A DNA stretch of 37,968 nucleotides from NCBI GenBank assembly GCA_001940645.1, contig MDVS01000043.1, positions 1 through 37,968 on the forward strand, written 5' to 3'. Both the position numbers and the translations under genes were made by a program. This DNA is from Candidatus Heimdallarchaeota archaeon LC_3 (lineage in GTDB: Archaea; Asgardarchaeota; Heimdallarchaeia; Hodarchaeales; LC-3). Below the pieces are notes generated by a model. It did no database searches. It saw only the letters and a list, made by a program, of their open reading frames with translations, and was not told where the DNA came from. Every line of letters starts with the position of its first letter. Within the stretch, counting starts at the first letter, position 1. Positions 1-8,638 of this stretch are shown here, in pieces.

Positions 1-858
1 CTTCTTCTATTAGGCATTGGATTAAAAAACATTAGAATTATTGAGACACACGAAGATTTTTCTATAAATATTGATATCCTAAAAAAAACAATTGAAAATG
101 ATAAAACTAATACTGATAATTTTCCAGCTATTATAATAGCTAATGCAGGTACTACCAATACTGGAGCTATTGATGATTTAATAGCACTTCATAGAATCGC
201 AAAGAAAAACAATGCTTGGCTGCATATTGATGCTGCATACGGTGGATTTGCTAGAATATCAAAAACATCAGCTTCCGAACTTTTAGCTGACATTAATTTT
301 GCAGATTCTATTGCTTTAGATGCGCACAAATGGTTATTCGTACCCTTTGAAGCAGGGATAGTATTGGTAAAAAACAGAGAATGTCTGAAACATGCTTTTT
401 CAGAAGATGCAGGTTACTTAGTAGATACTCAATCAGTAAGTGAACATCAATTAATGGTCAATTTCTGGGAGTACAGCTTTCCAATGAGTCGTGAATTTAG
501 AGGATTGAAAGTTTGGATGTTAATAAATGCGTATGGGAGAGAAGGATTAAGCAACTTAATTACAAAAAATATTTTACTTGTTAAATATTTGTCTACTCGA
601 GTGGAAGAACATCCCGATTTGGAATTAATGTCTTCAAGTGAATTAAGCATTGTATGTTTTCGTTGGAGAGATTCAGATGAATTTAACAACATGATAATAG
701 AAAAAATACAAAAAAACCAAAAATATTATGTTAGTAGAACTAAATTAAAGGGTAGATCGACAATCCGTGTTTGTATTGTGAATTTAGAATCAGATACAGA
801 CGTTATTGATGGATTAATTCAAGAAATTGAAAATATTGGTATCACATTGGCAATTTAA
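1..858 (+). CDS. PLP-dependent group II decarboxylase, copy 1 (5' end off window)
   Basis: The reading frame is open from base 1, so the N-terminal part lies outside the window; 285 residues are visible. The frame shows the group II decarboxylase fold-type I core: an NAGTTNTGAID stretch, HIDAAYGG (the Asp contacts the pyridine nitrogen of PLP) and DAHKW, whose Lys forms the Schiff base. Members of this family (aromatic amino acid, glutamate and MfnA-type tyrosine decarboxylases) remove the alpha-carboxyl group of an amino acid; the substrate cannot be told from what is visible. By hand count about 27 of the 285 residues differ from the second copy near 9-10 kb. No frameshift is seen in the visible part, so this may be the working copy. 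The ATG at 364 is internal, not the start. Confidence 0.88.
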   Translation, partial: LLLLGIGLKNIRIIETHEDFSINIDILKKTIENDKTNTDNFPAIIIANAGTTNTGAIDDLIALHRIAKKNNAWLHIDAAYGGFARISKTSASELLADINFADSIALDAHKWLFVPFEAGIVLVKNRECLKHAFSEDAGYLVDTQSVSEHQLMVNFWEYSFPMSREFRGLKVWMLINAYGREGLSNLITKNILLVKYLSTRVEEHPDLELMSSSELSIVCFRWRDSDEFNNMIIEKIQKNQKYYVSRTKLKGRSTIRVCIVNLESDTDVIDGLIQEIENIGITLAI

Positions 859-908
859 CTCAATTATTTGATTCCAAATTAAAAAACCACTTTCAAAATT
901 TTTTCCGG
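1..908 (+). repeat. Direct repeat, left copy (decarboxylase gene plus about 50 bp downstream)
   Basis: Base 1 aligns with base 9252 at a constant offset of 9251 through the stop codon, with no indel. Similarity continues past the stop (the segment from TTAACTCAATTATTTGATTC to a T-run followed by CCGG) and then fades. The left boundary of the repeat is outside the window. Confidence 0.85.
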
Positions 909-934
909 GTAGAATATTTTTAAAGAAAATTTTA

Positions 935-1948
935 TTACATCGAAATTTCTGGTTGTTTTTCTTCGGAAAATAATCGATTTTTATCATTTTTTTTAAAAAC
1001 GAACAAAATTCCCCCTACAAAAATTACAAATAGTTCACGTATCATATGATCAAAAAATGCTATTAATATTGCTTCCTGAATGGTTAAAGGGGTTAGTAAT
1101 AAAAGTACAGTACCTATACCTGCTTCATAAGATCCTAATCCACCGGGTAATAAAGGTATAGCAGCACCAATAAATCCTAAAGTTGCAGCCATCATACAGA
1201 TCGTAAAGTCTATTTGAAAACCCAGTGCACGGGCAATTAAAAAGACAGATGTTGATTCTAGAATCCAAATTGATATGGTTAACCCGATACTAGCAACGAA
1301 ACGTATGGGGGTTCGTTTTAATGATAATATTCCTTGATTGAAATTTTGAATAACTTTCAAAAGATTAATTTGTAAAGTTTTATTTGGTAACTTTTTTACC
1401 CATTTTTCAATAACCTCAGGATAAAAGGAAATTAAGACAATTAAAAAGAAGAATGAGGAAATCATCCCTAATACTACTATGAGAATCCATAGTTGGTACT
1501 CATTATCCACAAAGGAAAATCCATATAATAACCAGAAAAAAAGCAAAAAAACAAGCATTGATAAATCCAGTAATCGGTCTACAATTAAGGCAAACAATGA
1601 GTTTCCGGCTGATGACTTATTGTCTTTCCTAGGGTAATACACACGTGATAAATCACCAATCCGTGAAGGCGTTACAGCGTTTAAAAACCAAGCAATGTAA
1701 ATTAATTTATAAAAATACAATTTTTCCTTGGTGTTTTCTAAAAGTAACAAATTCCAACGTAATGCTCTAAAAAAAAATGCTAGAGCAAAAAGAATCAGGA
1801 AAAAAACAACCAATTCATAATTACTAAGTAAAATTCTTAACCCTATTATGATATACTCTGGATTATCAGAATTAATTATCGATATGATACTAATTAATAC
1901 CAAGAAAGTTATCGAACCAATTAAGATGGTTTTTAACCATTTTTTCAT
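935..1948 (-). CDS. AglD-like / LPG synthase transmembrane-region family protein
   Basis: A polytopic membrane protein of 337 residues with about eight hydrophobic segments. It carries the hallmarks of the lysylphosphatidylglycerol synthase TM-region family (UPF0104, PF03706): NAVTPSRIGDLSRVYYPRK around residues 90-110, DRLLDLSMLVF soon after, and PGGLGSYEAG near residue 268. Archaeal members include AglD, linked to dolichol-phosphate-sugar use in N-glycosylation, and others are thought to be flippase-like; the exact role here is inferred. Its divergent neighbour is a nucleotide-sugar epimerase followed by a Dpm1-like transferase, which fits a surface-glycan function. The C-terminus is a charged cytoplasmic tail. 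Confidence 0.82.
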   Translation of the reverse strand: MKKWLKTILIGSITFLVLISIISIINSDNPEYIIIGLRILLSNYELVVFFLILFALAFFFRALRWNLLLLENTKEKLYFYKLIYIAWFLNAVTPSRIGDLSRVYYPRKDNKSSAGNSLFALIVDRLLDLSMLVFLLFFWLLYGFSFVDNEYQLWILIVVLGMISSFFFLIVLISFYPEVIEKWVKKLPNKTLQINLLKVIQNFNQGILSLKRTPIRFVASIGLTISIWILESTSVFLIARALGFQIDFTICMMAATLGFIGAAIPLLPGGLGSYEAGIGTVLLLLTPLTIQEAILIAFFDHMIRELFVIFVGGILFVFKKNDKNRLFSEEKQPEISM

Positions 1949-2184
1949 ACGATAAAATTTCTTTTGAAAAATAAATATATCTTTTATTATTAAAAAACTA
2001 CCAAGATAAGATTTCCAAATGCTTAGTTGATTTCATTACCTACTTCTAAAAAGAGATGTTAAGAGTAAAAAACTTCAATTAAAATATAAAAATTACTTTA
2101 TTTTCATTAATTAATTCATAATTATAATTATTCATTTTATTAAAAGTTAAACAAAGTTTCAAACTTCAAAAAGGTTTTGATTAA

Positions 2185-3222
2185 ATGACTGGAATTTTCA
2201 TCACTGGTTCCCAGGGTTTCATTGGTTCATATCTATGCAATGAGTTTCTGGATAAAGGCTATACAGTCTTTGGTATTGATAACTATTCTAAATATGGAAA
2301 AATCGTGCGAAGACATGATTCTCATAAAAATTTTTATTTTAAATCCATTGATTTAGCTAAATCTACCGTTAAAAATATAGAGAATGAAATTAAGGATTGG
2401 AAGTTTGAATATATCATCGCAGGAGCTGCTATGATTGGAGGGATATCATATTTTCACAAATTCGCTTATGATTTATTAGCTGCAAATGAAAGAATTTTAG
2501 CCAATACATTTGATTTGGCCATACAGAAATTTAAGGAAAATAATTTAAAGCGTATCTTGGTTCTTAGTAGCAGTATGGTTTTTGAACGCACAACCGTTTT
2601 TCCAACACCAGAGTTAGAAATTGATAAATGCCCTCCACCTCTGTCTACTTACGGATTTCAAAAATTAGCATCAGAATACTTTTGTAAAGGTGTATGGGAA
2701 CAACACAATGTCCCTTATACGATTATTCGTCCCTTTAATGCAATAGGTATAGGAGAAGAAAAGGCTATAAGTGATAATGAATCTTATACTTCTGGAGATC
2801 TACAATTATTGTTGTCCCATGTTGTTCCTGATTTGATAGTTAAATGCTTAAAAGCTCAAGATCCATTACACATTTTAGGTAAGGGAAACCAAGTTAGACA
2901 TTATACCAATGGAAAAGATATTGCAAGAGGGGTTAGATTAGCACTTGAATCAGATAAAGCAGTAAATCAAGATTTTAATATCAGTCATCAACAACCTCAC
3001 ACAGTTTTGCAAGTGGCAAAAGTAATTTGGAATAAGATTAACCCGAATAAACCATTTAAAGTTGTAAATGATCCGCCTTTCGAATATGATGTCCAAACAC
3101 GAAGTCCAGATGTCACAAAAGCAAAAAATATTCTGGGATTCGAAGCAGAAATATCTCTTGAAGAAAGTCTTGACCAAATTATTCCTTATTATAAAGATAA
3201 AGTCGAAAAAAATCTTCTTTAA
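2185..3222 (+). CDS. NAD-dependent sugar epimerase/dehydratase (extended SDR)
   Basis: The protein has 345 residues, the usual length for the extended short-chain dehydrogenase family. The N-terminal Rossmann motif GSQGFIG is at residues 8-14. The catalytic set is present: Ser in SSSMVF (about 128-130) and YGFQK with Tyr156 and Lys160. A TIIRPFNAIG segment follows, as in GalE-like proteins. The expected reaction is epimerisation or dehydration of a nucleotide sugar in the cytoplasm; the substrate is not readable. The ATG at 2185 follows an AAAGG stretch about 13 nt upstream. The gene lies 31 bp ahead of the GT2 gene and probably shares its transcript. Confidence 0.88.
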   Translation: MTGIFITGSQGFIGSYLCNEFLDKGYTVFGIDNYSKYGKIVRRHDSHKNFYFKSIDLAKSTVKNIENEIKDWKFEYIIAGAAMIGGISYFHKFAYDLLAANERILANTFDLAIQKFKENNLKRILVLSSSMVFERTTVFPTPELEIDKCPPPLSTYGFQKLASEYFCKGVWEQHNVPYTIIRPFNAIGIGEEKAISDNESYTSGDLQLLLSHVVPDLIVKCLKAQDPLHILGKGNQVRHYTNGKDIARGVRLALESDKAVNQDFNISHQQPHTVLQVAKVIWNKINPNKPFKVVNDPPFEYDVQTRSPDVTKAKNILGFEAEISLEESLDQIIPYYKDKVEKNLL

Positions 3223-3253
3223 TTATCTATTAAAAGAAAAGAGGGTTTTCAAT

Positions 3254-3967
3254 TTGGATAAACAATTAAAAGACACCACTATTCTTATACCTACCTTAAA
3301 CGAATATAATAATCTTAGAATTCTTTTAAAACAATTTTTACTACTTAGTAAAGAAATAAAAATTTTATTGGTAGACGACTCTTCAGAAAAGGAATATAAT
3401 AAACTTTTCAAGCTAAAAGAGGACTATCCAAGACTTGAAATTATAATTATTAGGGGAAAAAAGCGAGGAGTCGGAACAGCAGTTAGGATGGGAATAAAAA
3501 ATATTAAAACGAAATATTTTATCATAATGATGGGAGATTTGTCTGATGATCCTAAGGATGTTCCAAAATTAATTTCAAAATTACGAGATGGATATCAAAT
3601 AGTTTTTGGATCACGATTCATTAAGGGTTCTTATATTTTGGATTATCCAGTTATTAAATTTATATCCAATCGTCTCACAAACATATTGGTTGCTCTTATT
3701 TTCATGATTAAATCGCATGATATAACAGGTGCTTTTGCAGGGTATCTAACTTATCCTTTGATAAATGAGAAATTTATTTCCCAAAGGTTTTCGATTTTCA
3801 TCGAAATTCCAATAATTGGAAAGCTTAAAGGAATGAGTTATTGTGAGGTTCCAGTAACTTGGCGAAATAGAATCGAAGGCCAAAGTAATATGAAATTAAT
3901 AAAAGCTGGAAATGATTATTGGTTAACGATATTGAGGTTATTTTTTAAAAGATTAAGAAAACATTGA
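3254..3967 (+). CDS. Family 2 glycosyltransferase, Dpm1-like
   Basis: I choose the TTG at 3254 because GAGG (3241-3244) sits 9 nt upstream, the preceding gene ends at 3222, and the GT-A fold begins right after it; the longer open frame from 3068 only overlaps the epimerase. This gives 237 residues. The motifs are TILIPTLNE near residue 9, the nucleotide-binding LLVDD (Asp41, Asp42), and a DxD-like GDLSDDP at 94-100 followed by GSRF, the pattern of polyprenyl-phosphate mannosyl/glucosyl transferases. No C-terminal membrane domain is present. It probably charges a dolichol-type lipid with a sugar for surface glycosylation. It ends 1 bp before the convergent dehydrogenase gene. Confidence 0.86.
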   Translation: MDKQLKDTTILIPTLNEYNNLRILLKQFLLLSKEIKILLVDDSSEKEYNKLFKLKEDYPRLEIIIIRGKKRGVGTAVRMGIKNIKTKYFIIMMGDLSDDPKDVPKLISKLRDGYQIVFGSRFIKGSYILDYPVIKFISNRLTNILVALIFMIKSHDITGAFAGYLTYPLINEKFISQRFSIFIEIPIIGKLKGMSYCEVPVTWRNRIEGQSNMKLIKAGNDYWLTILRLFFKRLRKH

Positions 3968-3968
3968 A

Positions 3969-5138
3969 TTATTTTTGAATGAAATTCCAAACATCGATAA
4001 TTTCCTTTGGAGTTTGAATATTTTTATATTCCTGATGAGGGGTTGCTAATATTAAAATGTCAGATAATTCAATTAATTTAGTTAAAGGAAGAAAATTTGG
4101 ATCTTTAATGTATGTATCAGTACATAAAACTTTTTTTGCTTCAAATTCTAATATGTTTTTAAGTTTGTAAGACAAAGAAGTCCTTTTGTCATCACTTTCT
4201 GCTTTGAAAGCCATACCTAGAATTCCTACAGTTAATTCTTGAATATTTTTTTCTTTTTTTAATTGTTTGACAATAAAATTTGGTAATCCTTCATTAATAA
4301 GCATAGCAGAATGACCAAGGAAAAATTGATTATCAGAAACTGAAGAGAGTTGCATAGTATCTTTAAAAAGGCACGGACCTGCTGCAAATCCCGCTTTCGG
4401 AAATCCTTTTGTTCTTGGATAATTAAAAGTCATTGCATGATATATCTTGTAAAAATCCAACCCCATAGATTCAGCTAACATATAATATTGGTTAGCTGTA
4501 GCAAATTGTATATATCTCCATGAATTAGTAAATAATTTTGCCAATTCTGCTTCCATAGGTTGAAGATATACTAAATCCTTGGTTAAATATCGAAATACCT
4601 CAGTTGCTTTTGATACACCTTCTTCATCAAAACCGGATATTATTTGAGGTAAGGAATATAGTTCAATCATTGCTTTTCCTTCAGCAATCCTTTCAGGACA
4701 GAATGCTACATGTATATTTAGATTATACTGATTAAATAATTGATGTATCTTTTGACTGGTTCCTGGATATACCGTACTTCTAAGTATCACTGTCTGATTG
4801 TCTGAAAAAAATTCAATGGAGTTCTCAATAAAGTCTTTGAAGACTTTAAAGGAAGGATTTAGATACTCATCTACAGGTGTTCCAATAATAACAATAACTA
4901 CATCTGCTTTTTTAACAAAATTCAGATCATCGGTAGCAAAGAGATTTTTATTTATTACTTTTTTTAATTTAATGTCTGCGCCATCTTCTTTAAATGGTAA
5001 TATTGAACTATTTATCAATTCGTTAGTTTCTTTATTAATATCAATTATTGTAATATTCAAATCTTCACTTGCATCAGCAAGAGTTATACTTAACGGTAGC
5101 CCAACATGTCCGCCACCACCTATAATTGCAATCTTCAT
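3969..5138 (-). CDS. UDP-sugar 6-dehydrogenase (UDP-glucose/UDP-ManNAc dehydrogenase family)
   Basis: I use the ATG at 5138 because the Rossmann motif IAIIGGGGHVGLPL starts at once there; in-frame ATGs at 5144 and a start at 5168 would add 2 or 10 residues. The 389-residue protein has all three family domains: NAD-binding, a central dimerisation helix with ELAKLFTNSWR (catalytic Lys201), and a C-terminal UDP-binding domain. The catalytic Cys is in FAAGPCLFKD (Cys256) and CPERIAEG is at 147-154. The family oxidises C6 of a UDP-sugar to a uronic acid in two NAD-dependent steps. The CPERIAEG sequence suggests the WecC-like (UDP-ManNAc) branch; the substrate remains inferred. Confidence 0.9.
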   Translation of the reverse strand: MKIAIIGGGGHVGLPLSITLADASEDLNITIIDINKETNELINSSILPFKEDGADIKLKKVINKNLFATDDLNFVKKADVVIVIIGTPVDEYLNPSFKVFKDFIENSIEFFSDNQTVILRSTVYPGTSQKIHQLFNQYNLNIHVAFCPERIAEGKAMIELYSLPQIISGFDEEGVSKATEVFRYLTKDLVYLQPMEAELAKLFTNSWRYIQFATANQYYMLAESMGLDFYKIYHAMTFNYPRTKGFPKAGFAAGPCLFKDTMQLSSVSDNQFFLGHSAMLINEGLPNFIVKQLKKEKNIQELTVGILGMAFKAESDDKRTSLSYKLKNILEFEAKKVLCTDTYIKDPNFLPLTKLIELSDILILATPHQEYKNIQTPKEIIDVWNFIQK

Positions 5139-5344
5139 ATTCATAACCAAGGATATTTCAAAACTCAAAAGTAAATTTCATTTTAAATTTTATATTTATT
5201 TTATAAATTAATCTTTTTTCTTTCTATGTTGAATTTTGAAAACAAAATTAAAAATATCAGTTTAACTATTTATCTAACTGTAAATTTTTCTTTTACTGTT
5301 CAGATTCTAACTTTTCTTACTTCAACTATCCAATGAGAAAGTTT

Positions 5345-5626
5345 TTACTCATGATTTCTATAAGTTTTTGTTTCTAATTCAACATTTTCTAATTCTAGTA
5401 AAGAATCTTTAAAAAGATCGGGTAGATCATTGAAAGTGATTAAACAGAAAGATCCAACTCCAGATAATGGTCCATCTGAAATAGTAATAAAGGTCATATG
5501 GTCTATTTTTTCACCTATCCCAAACCCCCAGCTATTATCTGTTAAATTGCATATCCAAAAATATCCGATTAACTTCAAAACACTATGGGTTGTTTTTAAT
5601 ACAATTTTATGATCAGAATACGTCAA
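5345..5626 (-). CDS. Hypothetical protein, 93 residues
   Basis: No family was recognised. The frame starts at a TTG (5626) with an in-frame stop about 24 nt upstream, so it cannot be much longer. The product is soluble, with alternating beta-like segments (LIGYFWICNL, MTFITISDG, GSFCLITFN) and an acidic helical end. The plus-strand frame across the same bases is shorter and less protein-like, so I prefer this strand. No clear ribosome site was seen. It sits alone between the dehydrogenase and the GT-C gene, and the flanking 5169-5344 and 5627-5841 hold nothing I can name. Confidence 0.4.
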   Translation of the reverse strand: MTYSDHKIVLKTTHSVLKLIGYFWICNLTDNSWGFGIGEKIDHMTFITISDGPLSGVGSFCLITFNDLPDLFKDSLLELENVELETKTYRNHE

Positions 5627-5841
5627 TACAATTCGATAAAATTTGTTTTAGAAAATTTAAATATAGAGATCAATATTTTCTTTTCACCTCTAATAAGTAA
5701 TAACTAGTCTAAACATGACTATATTTATGAATTATCAAAAAAAGAGAAGAATGGATATTAAAATTATAATGTCAACTTTTTTATTGATCATTTATTACCT
5801 AGAGTCGTTATCATGGGTTTTTCATTCTTTTGGTGAAGGTA

Positions 5842-7128
5842 ATGTTAGTTGAAATTATGTTTTTATTTATAGTATCAGCCAGTATAGGGGCAATGATTAT
5901 CGGAGAAAGATATTTAAAATTAAATAATATATCTAATAATGCATTCTATGGTATTAGTACTATAATCTATATCGTCACTAGGTTTGTTTCATTATTTGTT
6001 ATTTTTTTTCTTCTTAATCGTCAAGGACCAGGAGATCTATTCACTACTTTTTATCCGCAAGCATTACATGCTTTAAGTGGCAAAATAATTTACTTAGAAT
6101 TTGATTCCGCATTTTCACCAGGTTTTCCTTATTTATTAGGGTTAGCAATTTTTATTTTAAATCATTATTTGACAATAATACTTTTTTATATAATTTTTGA
6201 CTTTTTAACATTAGTTATTAGCGTAAAATTCATACTTCCCTTATTAAAAATCAATAACCTGCGATTATTTTTATGGTTTTATTTATTTTGTCCATTGGGT
6301 TGGATATTTGTAGTTTATTGGGTACAAGATGATATAATTCTTGCTTTTGTGATTACTTTATCTCTCATTTTAATTTTGAACAAAAAGGAAAATGAAACAA
6401 TTGTGTTATTCGGTTTAAGTTTCGTATTTACAAAATTATTATCTTTAATTTTCTTTCTTCCAATTTTTACTTTATTCTCCAGACCAATCCGTGGTATAAT
6501 TCTAACCGGTACAATCATAATAATTGCATATCTTCCTCTAATCTTAATTGGTGTAGATATATTCTATCCGATAAAAGCAGGAACTTTAGAACCTATTGGA
6601 ACTAATATTTGGGTTATATTAGGAAGAAGCGGATTAAATTTAGGTATTTTACCTAACATTTTAGTTCTTATTGTTCTAGCTACTTTATTCATTTTTTTTC
6701 TTCCCAATATCAATTTAATAAAGAGTGGATTTTTTACCCGAATACGAAATTTTTTAACAAATCTAACTCCTGAAGCGCGCATTATGATGTTTGCTCTTAT
6801 TTTCATGATTTTAGCACAAAAATCCCTCTCATTTTATTTAGAAATCACAGTAGTTTTTTTTATACTTATCTATTTCCGTATCTCCCAACATGAAATGATT
6901 TCTAATACAACTTTCAAATTTTCAAAAGAAAAAATTCTATTCTTCTTTTCATTATTTATGATTTCCCTAGTTTATTATCCAAATGACGCATTAAGATATG
7001 ATACAATATTTTCTATAACATGGATTTTGAATATTTCATTTGTTATACTCACAACAATATCTTTAATAGCATTGTTATATGTAATTTTAACTCATGAAGC
7101 CTTTAAAATTGAAAAATTACATCAATAG
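5842..7128 (+). CDS. Polytopic GT-C-type glycosyltransferase-like protein
   Basis: I choose the ATG at 5842 because GGTGA (5832-5836) is a good ribosome site 5 nt upstream; TTG 5830 and GTG 5833 lie within or before it. The product has about 428 residues and around ten hydrophobic segments. The first outer loop reads GPGDLFTTFYPQALHAL, followed by SPGFPYLLG; an Asp in this loop and a downstream P-x-PY-type stretch are typical of GT-C enzymes that use polyprenyl-phosphate sugars (GT87/DUF2029 or PIG-M-like). Function is inferred from topology, this loop and the neighbouring glycan genes. The insertion sequence begins 16 bp after its stop codon. Confidence 0.62.
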   Translation: MLVEIMFLFIVSASIGAMIIGERYLKLNNISNNAFYGISTIIYIVTRFVSLFVIFFLLNRQGPGDLFTTFYPQALHALSGKIIYLEFDSAFSPGFPYLLGLAIFILNHYLTIILFYIIFDFLTLVISVKFILPLLKINNLRLFLWFYLFCPLGWIFVVYWVQDDIILAFVITLSLILILNKKENETIVLFGLSFVFTKLLSLIFFLPIFTLFSRPIRGIILTGTIIIIAYLPLILIGVDIFYPIKAGTLEPIGTNIWVILGRSGLNLGILPNILVLIVLATLFIFFLPNINLIKSGFFTRIRNFLTNLTPEARIMMFALIFMILAQKSLSFYLEITVVFFILIYFRISQHEMISNTTFKFSKEKILFFFSLFMISLVYYPNDALRYDTIFSITWILNISFVILTTISLIALLYVILTHEAFKIEKLHQ

Positions 7129-7143
7129 TAAATTGAAATAAAA

Positions 7144-7161
7144 ACAGTACTTCCGCAAGTC
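7144..7161 (+). repeat. IS left terminal inverted repeat
   Basis: ACAGTACTTCCGCAAGTC is the exact reverse complement of bases 8497-8514. Confidence 0.95.
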
Positions 7162-7220
7162 TTCGAGGTACGAATATAAAACCTTCTATTTTTGTACTTT
7201 ACACCCGACAAAAAACATAA

Positions 7221-8498
7221 GTGACTGTTTTGTTGATTATTTCAACAGCTATGAAAAAACAAAACAACTCCACAGTCAGGCAGCAAGTATGGTCAGAACT
7301 TCATAAACTTTTCGGTAGGTTTATTGAAGGTACAGAAGGTTGGATTTATTCAAAGCAGTCTCGCTGGAGTTCTACTCATGTTTTCCAACGATTAGCTCAG
7401 GCAGCACTGGAAACAGCATCAATTGAGGATGTCTGCAATTCATTTGAAGGTTGCAGTGCTGATACTGTGCAATATAGGATTAGACAACTTGATTTTGAGA
7501 AAATAGTTCAACAGATTAATGATATATTAAGATATAATGCTCAAAGTTTTCAAATTCATAAAAACACTATTTTAACTATTGCTGTTGATGTTACTGATTA
7601 TCCATGGTATGGTGATCGTGATCATGATCTTTCTGTGGGATCTAAGGAAAAAGCAGGGACTTTGTTTTTTAATCGTTATTTTACAGCCTGTATTATAACA
7701 AAAACTTATCGTATTCCTATTTATGTCTGTCCTTTAAGGCAAGAAGATGGAGTTAGTCCATATAAGCTCATGAGGGATTTAATTAGAGAGATTAATTGGT
7801 GGTGTCCATTTTCACGGGTTTTAGCAGATGCTTGGTTTTTCTCCAAAGAATTGTATGATTTGTTAGATCTCTATAAAATCGAGTACTTATTCAATTTAAA
7901 AACTCAACGAATAGGTAAACAGAAATTAGAGATGATTAGAAAGACTCAAAGATTTATGGCAAAATTTGATGGCGTGGATGTGTCAAATCCAAAGATTTTT
8001 TACAAATGGCTGAAAAAACATAGACTTCTAACCTTCAAATTTGATTCTTTCCTTACTATGAGGAATAATCGTCGCTTTCCGGTTGTTGTACAAACAGTTC
8101 TAGCAAAGAAGAAAAAAGGACGAAAACCCCATAAAGAATATATTCAATTATACGCTTATACAACGAATATATCAGCTTCAGGAGAGTATTTAAAAGATCT
8201 ATATAAATTACGATGGGGAATTGAGACTCAATATCGTGTTACTCATCAATTTCAAGCTAAAACTACCTCACTATGCATTAATTTACGTATTCTCCTGGTT
8301 GGACTGAGTTTCATCTTAACAGGTCTTTGGCTTCGTGTCAATCTTATATTAAATCGAATAAAGTCTCATACTGATAGTGTCATTGATTTTGATCTTCCTA
8401 TAAAAATTAATATTAAAGATACACTAGTGTTGACTGTTCCAGGATTAAAACGTATCATTCAAGCGATATGGTGGATGAAATTGGGAGGTGAAAAATGA
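7221..8498 (+). CDS. IS transposase, DDE type (ISH3-like)
   Basis: The 425-residue protein has a full DDE triad: Asp123 in LTIAVDVTDYPWYGD, Asp203 in VLADAWFFS and Glu335 in LRWGIETQYR, the Y/R-WxIE block typical of IS4-superfamily enzymes. The N-terminal 110 residues are helical and probably bind the ends. The GTG at 7221 gives this length; an ATG at 7251 (codon 11) is an alternative, and neither has a strong ribosome site. The stop codon at 8496-8498 overlaps the first two bases of the right inverted repeat. It cuts and pastes its own element. Confidence 0.88.
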   Translation: MTVLLIISTAMKKQNNSTVRQQVWSELHKLFGRFIEGTEGWIYSKQSRWSSTHVFQRLAQAALETASIEDVCNSFEGCSADTVQYRIRQLDFEKIVQQINDILRYNAQSFQIHKNTILTIAVDVTDYPWYGDRDHDLSVGSKEKAGTLFFNRYFTACIITKTYRIPIYVCPLRQEDGVSPYKLMRDLIREINWWCPFSRVLADAWFFSKELYDLLDLYKIEYLFNLKTQRIGKQKLEMIRKTQRFMAKFDGVDVSNPKIFYKWLKKHRLLTFKFDSFLTMRNNRRFPVVVQTVLAKKKKGRKPHKEYIQLYAYTTNISASGEYLKDLYKLRWGIETQYRVTHQFQAKTTSLCINLRILLVGLSFILTGLWLRVNLILNRIKSHTDSVIDFDLPIKINIKDTLVLTVPGLKRIIQAIWWMKLGGEK

Positions 8499-8514
8499 CT
8501 TGCGGAAGTACTGT
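8497..8514 (+). repeat. IS right terminal inverted repeat
   Basis: GACTTGCGGAAGTACTGT mirrors the left end exactly and overlaps the transposase stop codon. Confidence 0.95.
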
Positions 8515-8638
8515 AAAAATTTGAAATTTAAAGTAATTTATTTACATCACTGGGTTAATGAAAATAATCCTACAAAAAAATTCTAAAAACATCCTTTTTT
8601 AATTTCTTATAATTCTAAAAAATATTGATTGATTACAA

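Larger units (their letters stand above)
7144..8514 (+). mobile_element. Complete insertion sequence, 1371 bp, IS4-superfamily (ISH3-like)
   Basis: Perfect 18-bp terminal inverted repeats bound one transposase gene. Both flanks are A-rich (TAAAA left, AAAAA right), which fits a 4-5 bp target duplication but does not prove it. Size, single ORF and end length agree with the archaeal ISH3 family. The element lies between the GT-C gene and the frameshifted decarboxylase and seems intact. Confidence 0.88.

Noticed and set aside
447..692. Minus-strand open frame inside decarboxylase copy 1
   Set aside because: It is antisense to a clearly conserved enzyme and encodes nothing recognisable.
4798..5211. 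Plus-strand open frame across the UDP-sugar dehydrogenase start
   Set aside because: It is antisense to the NAD-binding domain; a shadow frame.
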